NCBI GenBank assembly: GCA_963736325.1
Contig: CAVTOG010000008.1
Span: 1,116,001 to 1,180,000 of the forward strand
Source: Actinoallomurus sp963736325
GTDB taxonomy: Bacteria > Actinomycetota > Actinomycetes > Streptosporangiales > Streptosporangiaceae
DNA: 64,000 bases
Direction: 5' to 3'
The position numbers were made by a program, and so were the translations under genes. Every line of letters begins with the position of its first letter. Position 1 is the first letter of the stretch. The notes below the pieces were generated by a model, which ran no database searches, was not told the DNA's origin, and saw only the letters and a program-made list of their open reading frames with translations. Below, in pieces: positions 1 through 8,756 of the stretch.

Positions 1-500
1 AGACCGCCACGATCGGCAGGTTGATCCAGAAGATCCACGGCCACGACGCGACCGTCAGCAGCGCACCGCCGGCGGTGACGCCCAGTGCGAGCCCGACCGC
101 GCCCGTGGTGCCCCACACGCTGAGCGCCCGGTCGCGCGCCGGCCCCGCCGGATAGTGCTGCCCGAGCAGGCCGAGCGTCGCGGGCACCAGCAGCGACGCC
201 GCGACCCCCTGGCCGACGCGCGCGGCGATCAGGGTCGAGGCGCCTCCGGACAGCCCGGCGGCCAGGGAGGCGAGCGCGAAGAGCGACTGCGCCGCGAGGA
301 AGACCCGCCCTCCGCCGTACGCGTCCACGAGTTGCCCGCCCAGTAGGAGGAACCCGGCGAAGAAGATCGCGTACGCGCTCACGATCCACTGCAGCGCCGC
401 ACCGGAGAACCGCAGGCTCGCACCGATGTCGGGCAGCGCGACGTAAATGATCGAGAAGTCGAGTGCGACGAGCAACTGCGAACCGGCCAGCGCGGCCATC
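1..500 (-). CDS. MFS drug-type exporter, N-terminal part (cut by window edge)
   Basis: This is the N-terminal portion of a major facilitator superfamily transporter of the 14-TM (EmrB/QacA-like) kind. The gene runs off the left edge. After the start, the protein reads ALAGSQLLVALDFSIIYVAL and then VSAYAIFFAGFLLLGGQL, the typical TM1 and TM2 of drug:H+ antiporters, followed by a VDAYGGGRV loop matching motif A and RVGQGVAASLLVPATL matching the TM4 region. I chose the ATG at 500. The frame stays open upstream without a clear ribosome site, so a longer start is possible. The substrate cannot be told. Confidence 0.8.
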
Positions 501-683
501 AGCCCCGCCCGGCCGCCGCCCGTCGCGTCACGCGTGTCGATGGCCTGGCTCCTCCGCGGCGGAGCGGACTTCCAGGGCCGCCGCCGTCTGGCCGACTCCC
601 GGTGGGCAGCACGACCAGAGCACGGGAACGGTGGGCATGGGGTGGATTGTCGTGGCCGCCGGGTTCCCTGTCGAACGGTTTTA

Positions 684-719
684 CGTCCGGCGGGACGGCG
701 GACGCCTTCCCGCCGGACG
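684..719 (-). terminator. Intrinsic terminator-like hairpin after the sigma gene
   Basis: Perfect 12-bp arms, CGTCCGGCGGGA (684-695) and TCCCGCCGGACG (708-719), lie nine bases beyond the sigma-factor stop. No strong T run follows, as is common in high-GC actinomycetes. It also separates the sigma gene from the MFS gene. Confidence 0.55.
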
Positions 720-727
720 TTCGCCGC

Positions 728-2029
728 TCAGCTCGCGAAGTCGAGCAGCGGCCGGGCGTTGCTCGGGTGCCGCAGCTTGGACAGCGACTCCTTCTCCAGC
801 TGGCGGATGCGCTCCCGTGTCAGGCCCAGGTGCTTGCCGATCTCGTCCAGCGTGCGCGGCGTGCCGTCGTACAGGCCGAACCGCATCGCCATGATCTTCT
901 CTTCACGGGCCGACAGCACGCCGAGCGCGCGCCGCAGCTGGTCGGCCATGAGCTGGCGGTCGACGAGCTCGGACGCCTCGGGGCTGTCGGTGTCCTCGAT
1001 GAGGTCGCCGATGCGGGTCTCGCCGTCCTCGCCGATCGTGGAGTCGAGGCTGATCGGCTGGCGGCTGGTGCGCAGCAGCTCCTGGACCTGCGCCGGACTC
1101 TTGTCGAGCTCGACGGCCAGCTCCTCCGCAGTGGGCTCGCGGCCGAGACGCTGGTGCATCTCGCGCTCGACCCGGCTCAGCTTGCTCAGCATCTCCAGGA
1201 CGTGCACGGGCAGCCGGATCGTACGTGCGGAGTCGGCGAAGCCGCGCTGGATGGCCTGCCGGATCCACCACATCGCGTACGTGGAGAACTTGTAGCCCTT
1301 GGTGTAGTCGAACTTCTCGACCGCGCGGATCAGGCCGAGGTTGCCCTCCTGCACGACGTCGAGCAGCGACAGGCCTCGGTCGGAGTACTTCTTCGCGACG
1401 GAGACGACGAGCCGGAGGTTCGCCTCCAGCATGTGGGACTTGGCGCGCCGGCCGTCCTCGACGACGCCGCGAAGGTCCTCGCGGACTCGGGCCGACATCC
1501 GGCCGCCGCTCTCCAGCTTGTGCTCGGCGTACAGTCCGGCCTCGATGCGCTTGGCGAGGTCGACCTCCTGCGCCGCGGTGAGAAGCTGGCGGCGGCCGAT
1601 CGCTTTGAGGTAGGTGTGCACCGAGTCGCCCATGACGGAGGACTGGTCGTCGAGGTCGCTGGGAGTGTCGATCTCGAAGTCGTCCGACTCGGTCTCGGCG
1701 GGCTTGTCAGAGGTCTTCACCTCCTCCGCCGAGGGAGTCCCGATGACCGTCTTCTTGCCCGCGGCCTTGAGCGGTGCGGCCTTCTTGACAGCCGCCGTAC
1801 CCTTTTTCTTGGTGGGCGAGGTCTTGGCCTTGTCCCCGCTGGCCAGCCGTACTCCGGCATCGGTCAGTTCACGGATGATGGAGCGGCCCTGCGCGGGGGT
1901 GATACCGGTTTCCTGAAACGCCTCACGCACCTCGTCAAGTGAGAGGTGCCCCAGGGAACGGCCACGGTCGAGAAGCTCCTCGAGGGGCGTCGTGGCAGAC
2001 TCTGCGGTCGCAGCGGCGTTGCGCGGCAT
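728..2029 (-). CDS. RNA polymerase sigma-70 factor (SigA/HrdB-like, group 1 or 2)
   Basis: The product, 433 aa, recruits core RNA polymerase to promoters. Residues about 18-62 form a region 1.1-like helical domain. Then comes a Lys/Ala-rich linker, region 1.2 (DSVHTYLKAIGRRQLLTAAQ), region 2 with NLRLVVSVAKKYSDRGL and the -10 recognition segment YKFSTYAMWWIRQAI, region 3, and region 4 with an HTH (GKHLGLTRERIRQLEKESL). The protein ends HPSNARPLLDFAS. It is shorter than the roughly 510-aa principal HrdB because of a shorter N-terminal linker, so it may be a secondary HrdA/D-type factor rather than the housekeeping one. It stands alone, with about 150 bp upstream before the lipoprotein gene. 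Confidence 0.9.
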   Translation of the reverse strand: MPRNAAATAESATTPLEELLDRGRSLGHLSLDEVREAFQETGITPAQGRSIIRELTDAGVRLASGDKAKTSPTKKKGTAAVKKAAPLKAAGKKTVIGTPSAEEVKTSDKPAETESDDFEIDTPSDLDDQSSVMGDSVHTYLKAIGRRQLLTAAQEVDLAKRIEAGLYAEHKLESGGRMSARVREDLRGVVEDGRRAKSHMLEANLRLVVSVAKKYSDRGLSLLDVVQEGNLGLIRAVEKFDYTKGYKFSTYAMWWIRQAIQRGFADSARTIRLPVHVLEMLSKLSRVEREMHQRLGREPTAEELAVELDKSPAQVQELLRTSRQPISLDSTIGEDGETRIGDLIEDTDSPEASELVDRQLMADQLRRALGVLSAREEKIMAMRFGLYDGTPRTLDEIGKHLGLTRERIRQLEKESLSKLRHPSNARPLLDFAS

Positions 2030-2180
2030 GAGGACACCTCCCTCCCTTCGTCATATCGGCGATACGGCACGTGTGTGACTGGCTTGTACGCGCACTATCG
2101 GAAACGCGTAGTTGTGTCCGCCTTGTTCCCGTACAGCGGAAACTTTCGCCATCGCACGCCCGGATCGATCTTCTCGGAGA

Positions 2181-2567
2181 TCAGTAACGCGTCTGGATCG
2201 TGGTGCCCCGCAGCGAGCATCGCGAGAGGGTCCGGCGCGTCTCACAGGTCCAGTGACCGATCACCGCGAGACCGGCGGTGCCCTCCGCGGGGGTCGAGGG
2301 ATCGTGGTACTTCTCGAAGACGCGCATCGCCTCGGCACACGTCACGCGCCCCCGTACGACACTCACGTTCGCTCGCGCGCCGGTGAAGGTCTTGACCTGG
2401 CCGCAGACCGTGCCGGGACGGGCCGCCCGCGGTCTGCCGGTGGGGGTCGGCGTCGGCGTCGGGATGATCAGGGACTGGCTGGGGCGCGACCGGGGCTGCG
2501 CTCCACCACTTCCGCAGCCGCCGATGGCGATCAGCGTCAACAGGATGATTCCACGGCGTACGACCAC
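2181..2567 (-). CDS. Small predicted lipoprotein
   Basis: The 128-aa product starts at GTG 2567, with GAAAGA about 9 nt upstream. The N-terminus is a lipoprotein signal: VVVRRG, a hydrophobic stretch IILLTLIAI, then a GGC lipobox. A Pro/Thr-rich linker (PTPTPTPTG) follows, then a small domain with several Cys (VCGQVKTF, VTCAEAMRVF, WTCETRR, LSRCSLRG) that could form disulfides outside the cell. The phrase TCAEAMRVFEKY resembles small actinobacterial secreted proteins of unknown function. It lies 14 bp downstream of menE on the same strand and may be cotranscribed. No function can be assigned. Confidence 0.75.
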   Translation of the reverse strand: MVVRRGIILLTLIAIGGCGSGGAQPRSRPSQSLIIPTPTPTPTGRPRAARPGTVCGQVKTFTGARANVSVVRGRVTCAEAMRVFEKYHDPSTPAEGTAGLAVIGHWTCETRRTLSRCSLRGTTIQTRY

Positions 2568-2581
2568 GGTCAGGGATTCTT

Positions 2582-3721
2582 TCAGAGAGACCGGCGTAGC
2601 CGGACCCGGTCGGGCTTTCCCGACGGCAGCAGGGGGATCTCCGGCACCGGCTCGACGGCGCGCGGAGCGGCGTGCGCCGGCAGTGCCGTACGCGCGTGGT
2701 CGCGCAGTTCGCCCAAGGTGACGTCGCCGACGACGACCGCGGTGACGATCTCGCCCCACTCGGGGTCGGGGCGCCCGACCACGACGACGTCCTTCACCGC
2801 GGGGTGCGTGCGCAGGACCTGCTCGACCTCGCCGGCCACGACCTTCTCGCCGCCGGTGTTGATCACGTCGTCGGCGCGCCCGCGCACGCGCAGCACGCCG
2901 TCCCGCATCGCGCCGAGGTCGCCCGTGACGAACCACTCGCCGTCCGTCGCCGCCGCGGTCAGGTCGGGCCGGAGCCGGTAGCCGCCGAACAGGACCGGAC
3001 CGGAGAGCCGGATCCGCCCGTCGCCGCCGATCATGGCGGACACCCCGTCGAGCGGCGTGCCGTCGTAGACGCAGCCGCCGCAGGTCTCGCTCATGCCGTA
3101 CGTGGTGAGGATCCGCGCGCCGGCGTCCCGTGCCGCCGCGACGAGGCCGGGCGAGGCCGCCGCGCCGCCGAGCAGGATCGAGGAGAACGCCTTCAGCCGC
3201 GCCGGGTCGTGATCCATCATGCGCCGCAGCTGGGTCGGGACGACGGAGATGTGCTGGACGCCCGACGCCAGCGCCGCCTCGGCCGAGAAGTGCTCGTGGA
3301 CGACCGGCGCGGTGCCCGCGAGGATCGACCGCACGAGCACCTGGACGCCGGCGATGTGGTTGGTCGGCAGGCAGCACAGCCACCGGTCGCCGTCGTCGGC
3401 GCCGATCCTGCCGAGCGTGGCGCGAGCCGAGAAGGTCAGGGCCTCGGCTCCCAGCTCGACGATCTTCGGCCGCCCGGTCGAGCCCGAGGTGGCGATCAGC
3501 ACGGCCGCGTCGGTGGGGACCCCGCCCGTACGCGGCGTGATCCCGTCCTCCGTCTCGACCGCCGCGGGGGCCAGGGCGTCGAGGGCCGCCTGGAGAGCGG
3601 GCGGCGGCAGGTCGGGGGAGAGCGGGCAGATCGCGGGTCCGGTGCCGTCGAGGGCGGCCTCGACGCGGCGGAGGAGCGCGGGGCCCGGCGGCAGGACGAC
3701 GGCGTGCGGAGATCGGCTCAT
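2582..3721 (-). CDS. menE: o-Succinylbenzoate--CoA ligase
   Basis: The enzyme activates o-succinylbenzoate to its CoA thioester in menaquinone synthesis. The 379-aa sequence has the adenylate-forming motifs in order: TSGSTGRPK (phosphate loop), TYGMSETCGG, EWFVTGD, the hinge region RADDVINTGGEKV and the C-terminal catalytic lysine motif PSGKPDR. It is shorter than E. coli MenE (about 450 aa) but normal for actinobacterial versions. It is divergent from menB across 190 bp and in the same neighbourhood as menC, menD and menF, which fixes the assignment over other acyl-CoA synthetases. Confidence 0.93.
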   Translation of the reverse strand: MSRSPHAVVLPPGPALLRRVEAALDGTGPAICPLSPDLPPPALQAALDALAPAAVETEDGITPRTGGVPTDAAVLIATSGSTGRPKIVELGAEALTFSARATLGRIGADDGDRWLCCLPTNHIAGVQVLVRSILAGTAPVVHEHFSAEAALASGVQHISVVPTQLRRMMDHDPARLKAFSSILLGGAAASPGLVAAARDAGARILTTYGMSETCGGCVYDGTPLDGVSAMIGGDGRIRLSGPVLFGGYRLRPDLTAAATDGEWFVTGDLGAMRDGVLRVRGRADDVINTGGEKVVAGEVEQVLRTHPAVKDVVVVGRPDPEWGEIVTAVVVGDVTLGELRDHARTALPAHAAPRAVEPVPEIPLLPSGKPDRVRLRRSL

Positions 3722-3764
3722 GGCATCGAGCAGGTTAGTCCCTCAGGGAAGCTTGAAAAATAAA

Positions 3765-3780
3765 CTTACTATGTAAAGGC
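3765..3780. repeat. Dispersed 16-bp motif CTTACTATGTAAAGGC, copy 1
   Basis: The motif carries the dyad TTAC-TAT-GTAA. It sits in the menE/menB divergent intergenic region. The same 16 bases recur at 22333-22348, and with one change at 20449-20464. It looks like an operator for a dimeric regulator (HxlR/MarR-like, inferred). No such intact regulator gene is adjacent here. Confidence 0.5.
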
Positions 3781-3910
3781 GGTGGCCCGGACGCGGCCTC
3801 CCGAGACCACCGCAAGGAACGACCCCGGTCCGCGGCACACCGGCCGAGCCGCTTGAATGGAGCGGCGCGTCTTCGCGGAGGACGCCGCCGACAGGGGAAA
3901 GGACATCGCA

Positions 3911-4810
3911 ATGGTCTCCGAGCTGTTCGACCAGGACGCGTGGAAGGCGGTCGAGGGCTTCGGCTTCGACGACATCACCTACCACCGTGCGCTCGACCAC
4001 GGCACCGTGCGCATCGCGTTCGACCGGCCCGAGGTGCGCAACGCGTTCCGGCCGAAGACCGTCGACGAGCTCTACCGTGCGCTCGACCACGCGCGGATGT
4101 CCAGTGACGTCGGTTGCGTGCTCATCACCGGCAACGGGCCCTCGCCCAAGGACGGCGGGTGGGCGTTCTGCTCCGGAGGCGACCAGCGGATCCGCGGCCG
4201 GGACGGCTACAAGTACGCCGAGGGGGACACCGCGGCGACGATCGACCCGGCGCGGTCGGGGCGGCTGCACATCCTGGAGGTGCAGCGGCTCATCCGGACC
4301 ATGCCCAAGGTCGTCATCTGCGTCGTCCCGGGCTGGGCGGCCGGCGGCGGGCACAGCCTGCACGTCGTCGCCGACCTGACGCTGGCGAGCGAGGAGCACG
4401 CGAGGTTCAAACAGACCGACGCGGACGTGGCCAGCTTCGACGGCGGCTTCGGGTCGGCCTACCTCGCGCGGCAGGTCGGGCAGAAGTTCGCACGGGAGAT
4501 CTTCTTCCTCGGCGACACCTACGACGCGGAGGCCGCGCACCGGATGGGCATGGTCAACGCCGTCGTGCCCCACGCCGAGCTGGAGCGCACCGCGCTGGAG
4601 TGGGCGCGGAAGATCAACGCCAAGAGCCCCACGGCGCAGCGGATGCTCAAGTTCTCCTTCAACCTGATCGACGACGGCCTGGTCGGGCAGCAGGTCTTCG
4701 CCGGCGAGGCGACACGGCTCGCGTACATGACGGACGAGGCCGCCGAGGGGCGCGACGCGTTCCTGGAGAAGCGCGAGCCCGACTGGTCGCCCTACCCCTG
4801 GTACTACTGA
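3911..4810 (+). CDS. menB: 1,4-Dihydroxy-2-naphthoyl-CoA synthase
   Basis: This crotonase-fold enzyme cyclises o-succinylbenzoyl-CoA. I chose ATG 3911 because AGGGGAAAGGA precedes it by about 8 nt; an in-frame ATG at 3857 would add 18 poor residues. The 299-aa protein has the MenB hallmarks: AFDRPEVRNAFRPKTVDEL, the oxyanion-hole segments WAFCSGGDQRIRG and GWAAGGGHSLHVVADL, the substrate-loop segment ASFDGGFGSAYLARQVG with the key Asp-Gly-Gly, and the terminal REPDWSPYPWYY. It is intact and the likely core gene of this menaquinone locus. Confidence 0.95.
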   Translation: MVSELFDQDAWKAVEGFGFDDITYHRALDHGTVRIAFDRPEVRNAFRPKTVDELYRALDHARMSSDVGCVLITGNGPSPKDGGWAFCSGGDQRIRGRDGYKYAEGDTAATIDPARSGRLHILEVQRLIRTMPKVVICVVPGWAAGGGHSLHVVADLTLASEEHARFKQTDADVASFDGGFGSAYLARQVGQKFAREIFFLGDTYDAEAAHRMGMVNAVVPHAELERTALEWARKINAKSPTAQRMLKFSFNLIDDGLVGQQVFAGEATRLAYMTDEAAEGRDAFLEKREPDWSPYPWYY

Positions 4811-4837
4811 CCGGAGACGACCAGGTCGATCAGCGCC

Positions 4838-5160
4838 GGCCGTGCCGTGGAACCACCGGCCGGGGTCGCGCCGCAGGTGGCGGGCGATCAGCTCGCCGAT
4901 GCTCATCGACTCGTCGACCACGCAGGCGTCCTGCGGGACGGCCGAGGCCAGCTCCGCGACGGCGCGCTGCGGTGACATCGGCGTACGGTCCCAGTGCGCG
5001 CGGTCGGCCCGCAGTGCCGCCTCGCGCGCGTGCTCGTTCGCGGCGACGATGCCGTCGTGGCGGGCGGCCCAGGCGGCGCGGCGCTCGTCGTCGAGGAGCG
5101 CGTCGACGCGTTCGGCCAGTTCGCGTACCGACTCGCGCTCGTCGCCGAGGACGACGGTGC
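4838..5160 (-). pseudogene. Internal remnant of a thiamine-pyrophosphate-dependent enzyme
   Basis: Only the middle of a TPP enzyme survives, about 105 residues: VVLGDERESVRELAERVDAL, then MSPQRAVAELASAVPQDACV, then VVDESMSIGELIARHL and RDPGRWFHGTAG. This matches the linker and the start of the C-terminal PP domain of acetolactate synthase/benzoylformate decarboxylase-like proteins. The next expected block (GGLGWGLPAALG) is absent because menB begins to be read antisense. Both ends are missing, so it cannot be functional. Its upstream edge abuts the CoA-transferase remnant on the other strand. Confidence 0.7.
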
Positions 5161-6211
5161 CGGGCTGGTTCTTGGCCGCGCACGTCGTGCGGGCCGTGTG
5201 CCACACGCCGTTCGGCTCCCACCCGTACGGGATGGACGCCGGAGGTCTAACGGGCCCGCCTGGATACGGCGAGGACGATGAGTTCATGGAGGAGATGCGC
5301 GCGTCGGCGGACGACCCGGCCGGAGCCGCCGCGTGGACCGAGCGCTGGATCACCGGCCTGCCCGGCCACGACGCGTTCCTCGCGAGGCTGGGGGAGCGGC
5401 GGCTGGCCGCGCTGCGCGACACGAACGCGAGCCCTCCTCCGGACGCGGCTCGTGGTCCGGGCCCGCAGGCTCCGACCGCCGACGAGCGGATGACGCTCGC
5501 GGCGGCCCGCGTCCTGCTCGACCGCGTCGTCTCCGCCGGTCACGACGTCGTCCTCGCCGGCATCGGCTACTCACATCTCGCGGCGTGGACGGTCGTCCAG
5601 CGCCTGCGCGAGGAGGGACGGGCCGTCGAGCTCCTGGCCGAGCTTGGCATGGACGGCTTCGTGCCGCGGCCGGGCGACCCGTACCTGTTCGCGCGGCAGA
5701 GCACTTCGCCACCTGCCTGCGCCTCACCGACGTGCTCGGCGTGCTCGGCCGCGACGTCTCCGGCCCGGGCACGTCCGCCGTCGGCGTGCTGGGCGCCGCG
5801 CAGATCGACGCGCGGGGCGACATCAACTCCACGTGGTCGCCGCGCGGCGACTACATCGTCGGGTCCGGCGGCGCCAACGATGTCGCGTCCGCGGCGGACG
5901 AACTCATCGCGGTCGTCAAGCACTCACCACGCCGCCTTGTCGAGAAAGTGGGATACGTGACAGCACCCGGAGGCAGAGTGTCGACGATCGTGACGTCCGA
6001 GGCGGTCTTCGAGAGACGGGACGGCGTCTTCGTCCTCAGCCGCACCGTCGGCGACGCCGGCGTCGAGCGCGTCCGCGCCCGTACGGGATGGAGCTTCGAG
6101 GTCGCTCCCGACCTCGCGCGCGAACCCGACCCCGTACCCGCCGACCTTGCCCTGCTGCGCGGCTTCGACCCCGGGTCGGTCTTTCTCGCGCGGCTCGCTG
6201 GAGCCGCGTGA
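5157..6211 (+). pseudogene. CoA-transferase alpha/beta remnant, truncated and frameshifted
   Basis: The first part (VPGWFLAAHVVRAVCHTPFG, then GHDAFLARLGERRLAAL) resembles the C-terminal third of the alpha subunit of IpdAB/glutaconate-type CoA-transferases. It runs without a stop into a beta-subunit-like sequence (MTLAAARVLLDRVVSAG, LLAELGMDGFVPRPGDPYLF). At about 5697 the frame breaks by one missing base: the sequence continues as FATCLRLTDVLGVLGRDVSG, GVLGAAQIDARGDINSTW and VGSGGANDVASAADE in another frame, to a stop at 6211. The alpha N-terminus is absent. Its stop overlaps the start of the next gene (TGATG). Confidence 0.75.
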
Positions 6212-7023
6212 TGACCCGTTACCTCGCCAACTGCTCCCTGCTGTTCACCGAACTGCCCGTCGCCGCTCGCCCGGCCGCCGCGCGGGCGGCGGGATTCGAC
6301 GCGATCGAGTTCTGGTGGCCGTTCGCGTCGCCGGTGCCGGCCGACTCGGCGGTCGAGGAGTTCGTGTCCGCGGTCGCCGACGCGGGCGTGCGGCTCGTCG
6401 GTCTGAACCTGTTCGGCGGCGACCTGGCCGGGCCCGACGCCGGCGTCCTGTCCATCCCTTCGCGCGCCTCGGAGTTCCGCGACAACGTCGACGTGGCCGC
6501 CGACATCGGCGAGCGCCTCGGCGTACGCGGCTTCAACGCCCTGTACGGCAACCGCGTCGACGGCGTGAGCCCCATGGCGCAGGACGACACGGCGGACGAG
6601 AGCATCGCGCTCGCCGCCGGGGCCGTCGGCCGGTTCGGCGCCGACATCCTGATCGAGGCGCTGAGCGGCCCGAAGCCGTACCCGCTGCGCACCGCCGACC
6701 AGGCCGTCGCCGTCGTCGACCGGGCACGCGCGTCCGGCGCGTCCAACGTCGCCTTCCTGTGCGACCTCTACCATCTGGCGAGCAACGGAGAGGACCTGGA
6801 GGCCGTCATCGCGCGCCACGCGCCGGTGATCGGGCACGTCCAGATCGCCGACGTCCCCGGTCGCGGAGAGCCCGGCAGCGGCGGTCTCGACTTCGACGCC
6901 CACCTGGAGTCGCTGCGGAGCCACGGCTACGACGGCTGGGTCTCCCTGGAGTACAAGCCGACCACGACGACCGAGCAGAGCCTCGCGTGGCTGCCGCGCG
7001 AGCGCCGCGGGGAGAACGAATGA
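6211..7023 (+). CDS. hyi: Hydroxypyruvate isomerase-like TIM-barrel protein
   Basis: The 270-aa product belongs to the xylose-isomerase-like TIM-barrel family and most resembles hydroxypyruvate isomerase, which interconverts hydroxypyruvate and tartronate semialdehyde. Visible landmarks are the N-terminus YLANCSLLFTELP, GFDAIEFWWPF, the metal-site segments LIEALSGPKPYPL and FLCDLYHLASNGEDL, IGHVQIADVPGRGEPGSG and the final DGWVSLEYKP. It starts in the TGATG overlap and ends in an ATGA overlap with the next gene. The pairing with a tartronate semialdehyde reductase supports the call, although that partner is damaged. Confidence 0.85.
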   Translation: MTRYLANCSLLFTELPVAARPAAARAAGFDAIEFWWPFASPVPADSAVEEFVSAVADAGVRLVGLNLFGGDLAGPDAGVLSIPSRASEFRDNVDVAADIGERLGVRGFNALYGNRVDGVSPMAQDDTADESIALAAGAVGRFGADILIEALSGPKPYPLRTADQAVAVVDRARASGASNVAFLCDLYHLASNGEDLEAVIARHAPVIGHVQIADVPGRGEPGSGGLDFDAHLESLRSHGYDGWVSLEYKPTTTTEQSLAWLPRERRGENE

Positions 7024-7748
7024 GCGAGCGCACGACCGTCGCCTTCATCGGCCTGGGCATCATGGGCGCCCCGATGGCGGCCAACCTGCTCGCGGCCGGC
7101 TTCGACGTCGTCGGCCACAACCGCAGCCCCGAGAAGACCGAGCGGTTCGCCGCGAACGGCGGCCGGGGCGCCGCCACCCTCGCCGACGCCGTGCGCGACG
7201 CCGACGTCGTCGCCACGATGGTCCCCGACTCACCGGACGTCCGCGCCGTGCTCACCGGCGACGACGGAGTGTTCGCCCACGCGCGCGACGGCGCGCTCGT
7301 CATCGACTTCTCCACGATCCGCCCCGACGTCGCGGCCGATCTCGCCGCCGACGGCGTACGCCGCGGGCTCCGCGTCCTCGACGCCCCGGTCTCGGGCGCT
7401 GAGAAGGGCGCGGTCGACGGCGCACTGTCGATCATGGTCGGCGGCGCGGCCGAGCACTTCGAGGCCGCCCTGAAGGTGCTCGGCGGAGGCCTCGCCGGCA
7501 GCACCGTATTGGAGCGGAAGGGCGCCGCGATGCTCGCGCGGGAGTTCACCCCGGGGTTCCGGATCGAGCTGCACGACAAGGACATGGGCATCGTCACCGC
7601 CGCCGCGCGCGAGGCCGGCGTCGTCATCCCGCTCGGCTCGGCCGTCGCCCAGCTGATCGCCGCGCTGAAGGCGCAGGGCGACGGCGGCCTCGACCATTCC
7701 GCCCTGCTCAAACTCGTCACCCGCCTTTCCGGGCGCGACGACGGGTAG
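7020..7748 (+). pseudogene. glxR: Tartronate semialdehyde reductase-like gene with internal in-frame deletion
   Basis: The frame is open for 242 aa, but family members have about 295. The N-terminal Rossmann domain is good: FIGLGIMGAPMAANLLAAGF, then substrate-site segments VIDFSTIRP and LDAPVSGAEKGAVDGALSIM. After FEAALKVL the sequence jumps directly to GGGLAGSTVLERKGAAMLAR and DFxPGFR-like FTPGFRIELHDKDM. The missing stretch of about 50 aa normally carries GxxGxGxxxKxxN with the catalytic lysine and half of the domain-linking helix. The reading frame is preserved, but I predict an inactive enzyme. It is translationally coupled to hyi. Confidence 0.75.
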
Positions 7749-7832
7749 TACCGCCTGATTCGGTGCACCGTCGGGGCCCGCACGGCCATAGGGTTGGGCG
7801 GACGAGAGATCTCCGGACGGAGGGGCAGGCCA

Positions 7833-8756
7833 TTGCGGGTGTTCGCCATCCCCATGGGCACGCGGTTTCGCGGCGTGACGCGGCGCGAGGGGGTGCTCCT
7901 CCACGGCCCGGCCGGATGGGGTGAGTTCTCCCCGTTCGCGGAGTATGGACCGGCCGAGTGCGCGCGCTGGCTCGCCGCCGCGCAGGAGGCCGCGCATGAC
8001 GGATGGCCGTCGCCGGTGCGCGCGACGATCCCGGTGAACGTCACGGTCCCCGCGGTCGACGCGGAGACCGCCCACGGCATCGTGAGCCGCTCCGGCTGCC
8101 GCACCGCGAAGGTGAAGGTCGCCGAGCCCGGGCAGGCACCCGCCGACGACATCGCCCGCGTCGAGGCCGTACGCGACGCGCTCGGCCCCGGCGGCAAGGT
8201 GCGCGTCGACGCCAACGGCGCCTGGGACCCCTCCACCGCCGTCCGCATGATCAGGGCCCTCGGCGACCTGGAGTACGCCGAGCAGCCGTGCGCGACCCTG
8301 GACGAGCTGGCCGAGGTACGCCGGCACGTCGCCACGCCGGTCGCGGCGGACGAGTCGATCCGCCGCGCCGACGACCCGCTGAAGGTCCGCGCGGCCGAGG
8401 CCGCCGACATCGTCGTGCTGAAGGTCCAGCCGCTGGGCGGGGTGCGCAACGCGCTGCGCGTCGCCGAGGCGTGCGGGCTGCCCGTGGTCGTCTCCAGCGC
8501 GATCGAGACCTCCGTCGGCCTGGCCGCCGGCCTGGCGCTGGCCGCCGCCCTCCCCGAACTGCCCTACGCCTGCGGCCTGGCCACGATGTCCCTGCTGGAG
8601 GGCGACGTCGTACGCGAACCGCTGACCGCCGTCGACGGCGCGATCGCCGTGCGCCGTCCGGAGGTCGACGAGGCGGCGCTGAGCCGTTACGAGATCGACG
8701 GCACCGCCTGGAGCGCGCGCGTCGCCGCCGCGCGTGCCGAATCGGTGGCCCGGTGA
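7833..8756 (+). CDS. menC: o-Succinylbenzoate synthase
   Basis: The enzyme dehydrates SHCHC to o-succinylbenzoate and is an enolase-superfamily member. I chose TTG 7833, since GGAGGGG ends 7 nt upstream; GTG 7839 is the alternative. The catalytic features are all visible in the 307 aa: the KVKV lysine motif, metal ligands in RVDANGAWD, YAEQPCATLDEL and VAADESIRR, and the second lysine in VLKVQPLGGVRNAL, followed by SSAIETSVGLAAGLALA. Its GTGA overlap with menD indicates translational coupling. Confidence 0.92.
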   Translation: MRVFAIPMGTRFRGVTRREGVLLHGPAGWGEFSPFAEYGPAECARWLAAAQEAAHDGWPSPVRATIPVNVTVPAVDAETAHGIVSRSGCRTAKVKVAEPGQAPADDIARVEAVRDALGPGGKVRVDANGAWDPSTAVRMIRALGDLEYAEQPCATLDELAEVRRHVATPVAADESIRRADDPLKVRAAEAADIVVLKVQPLGGVRNALRVAEACGLPVVVSSAIETSVGLAAGLALAAALPELPYACGLATMSLLEGDVVREPLTAVDGAIAVRRPEVDEAALSRYEIDGTAWSARVAAARAESVAR

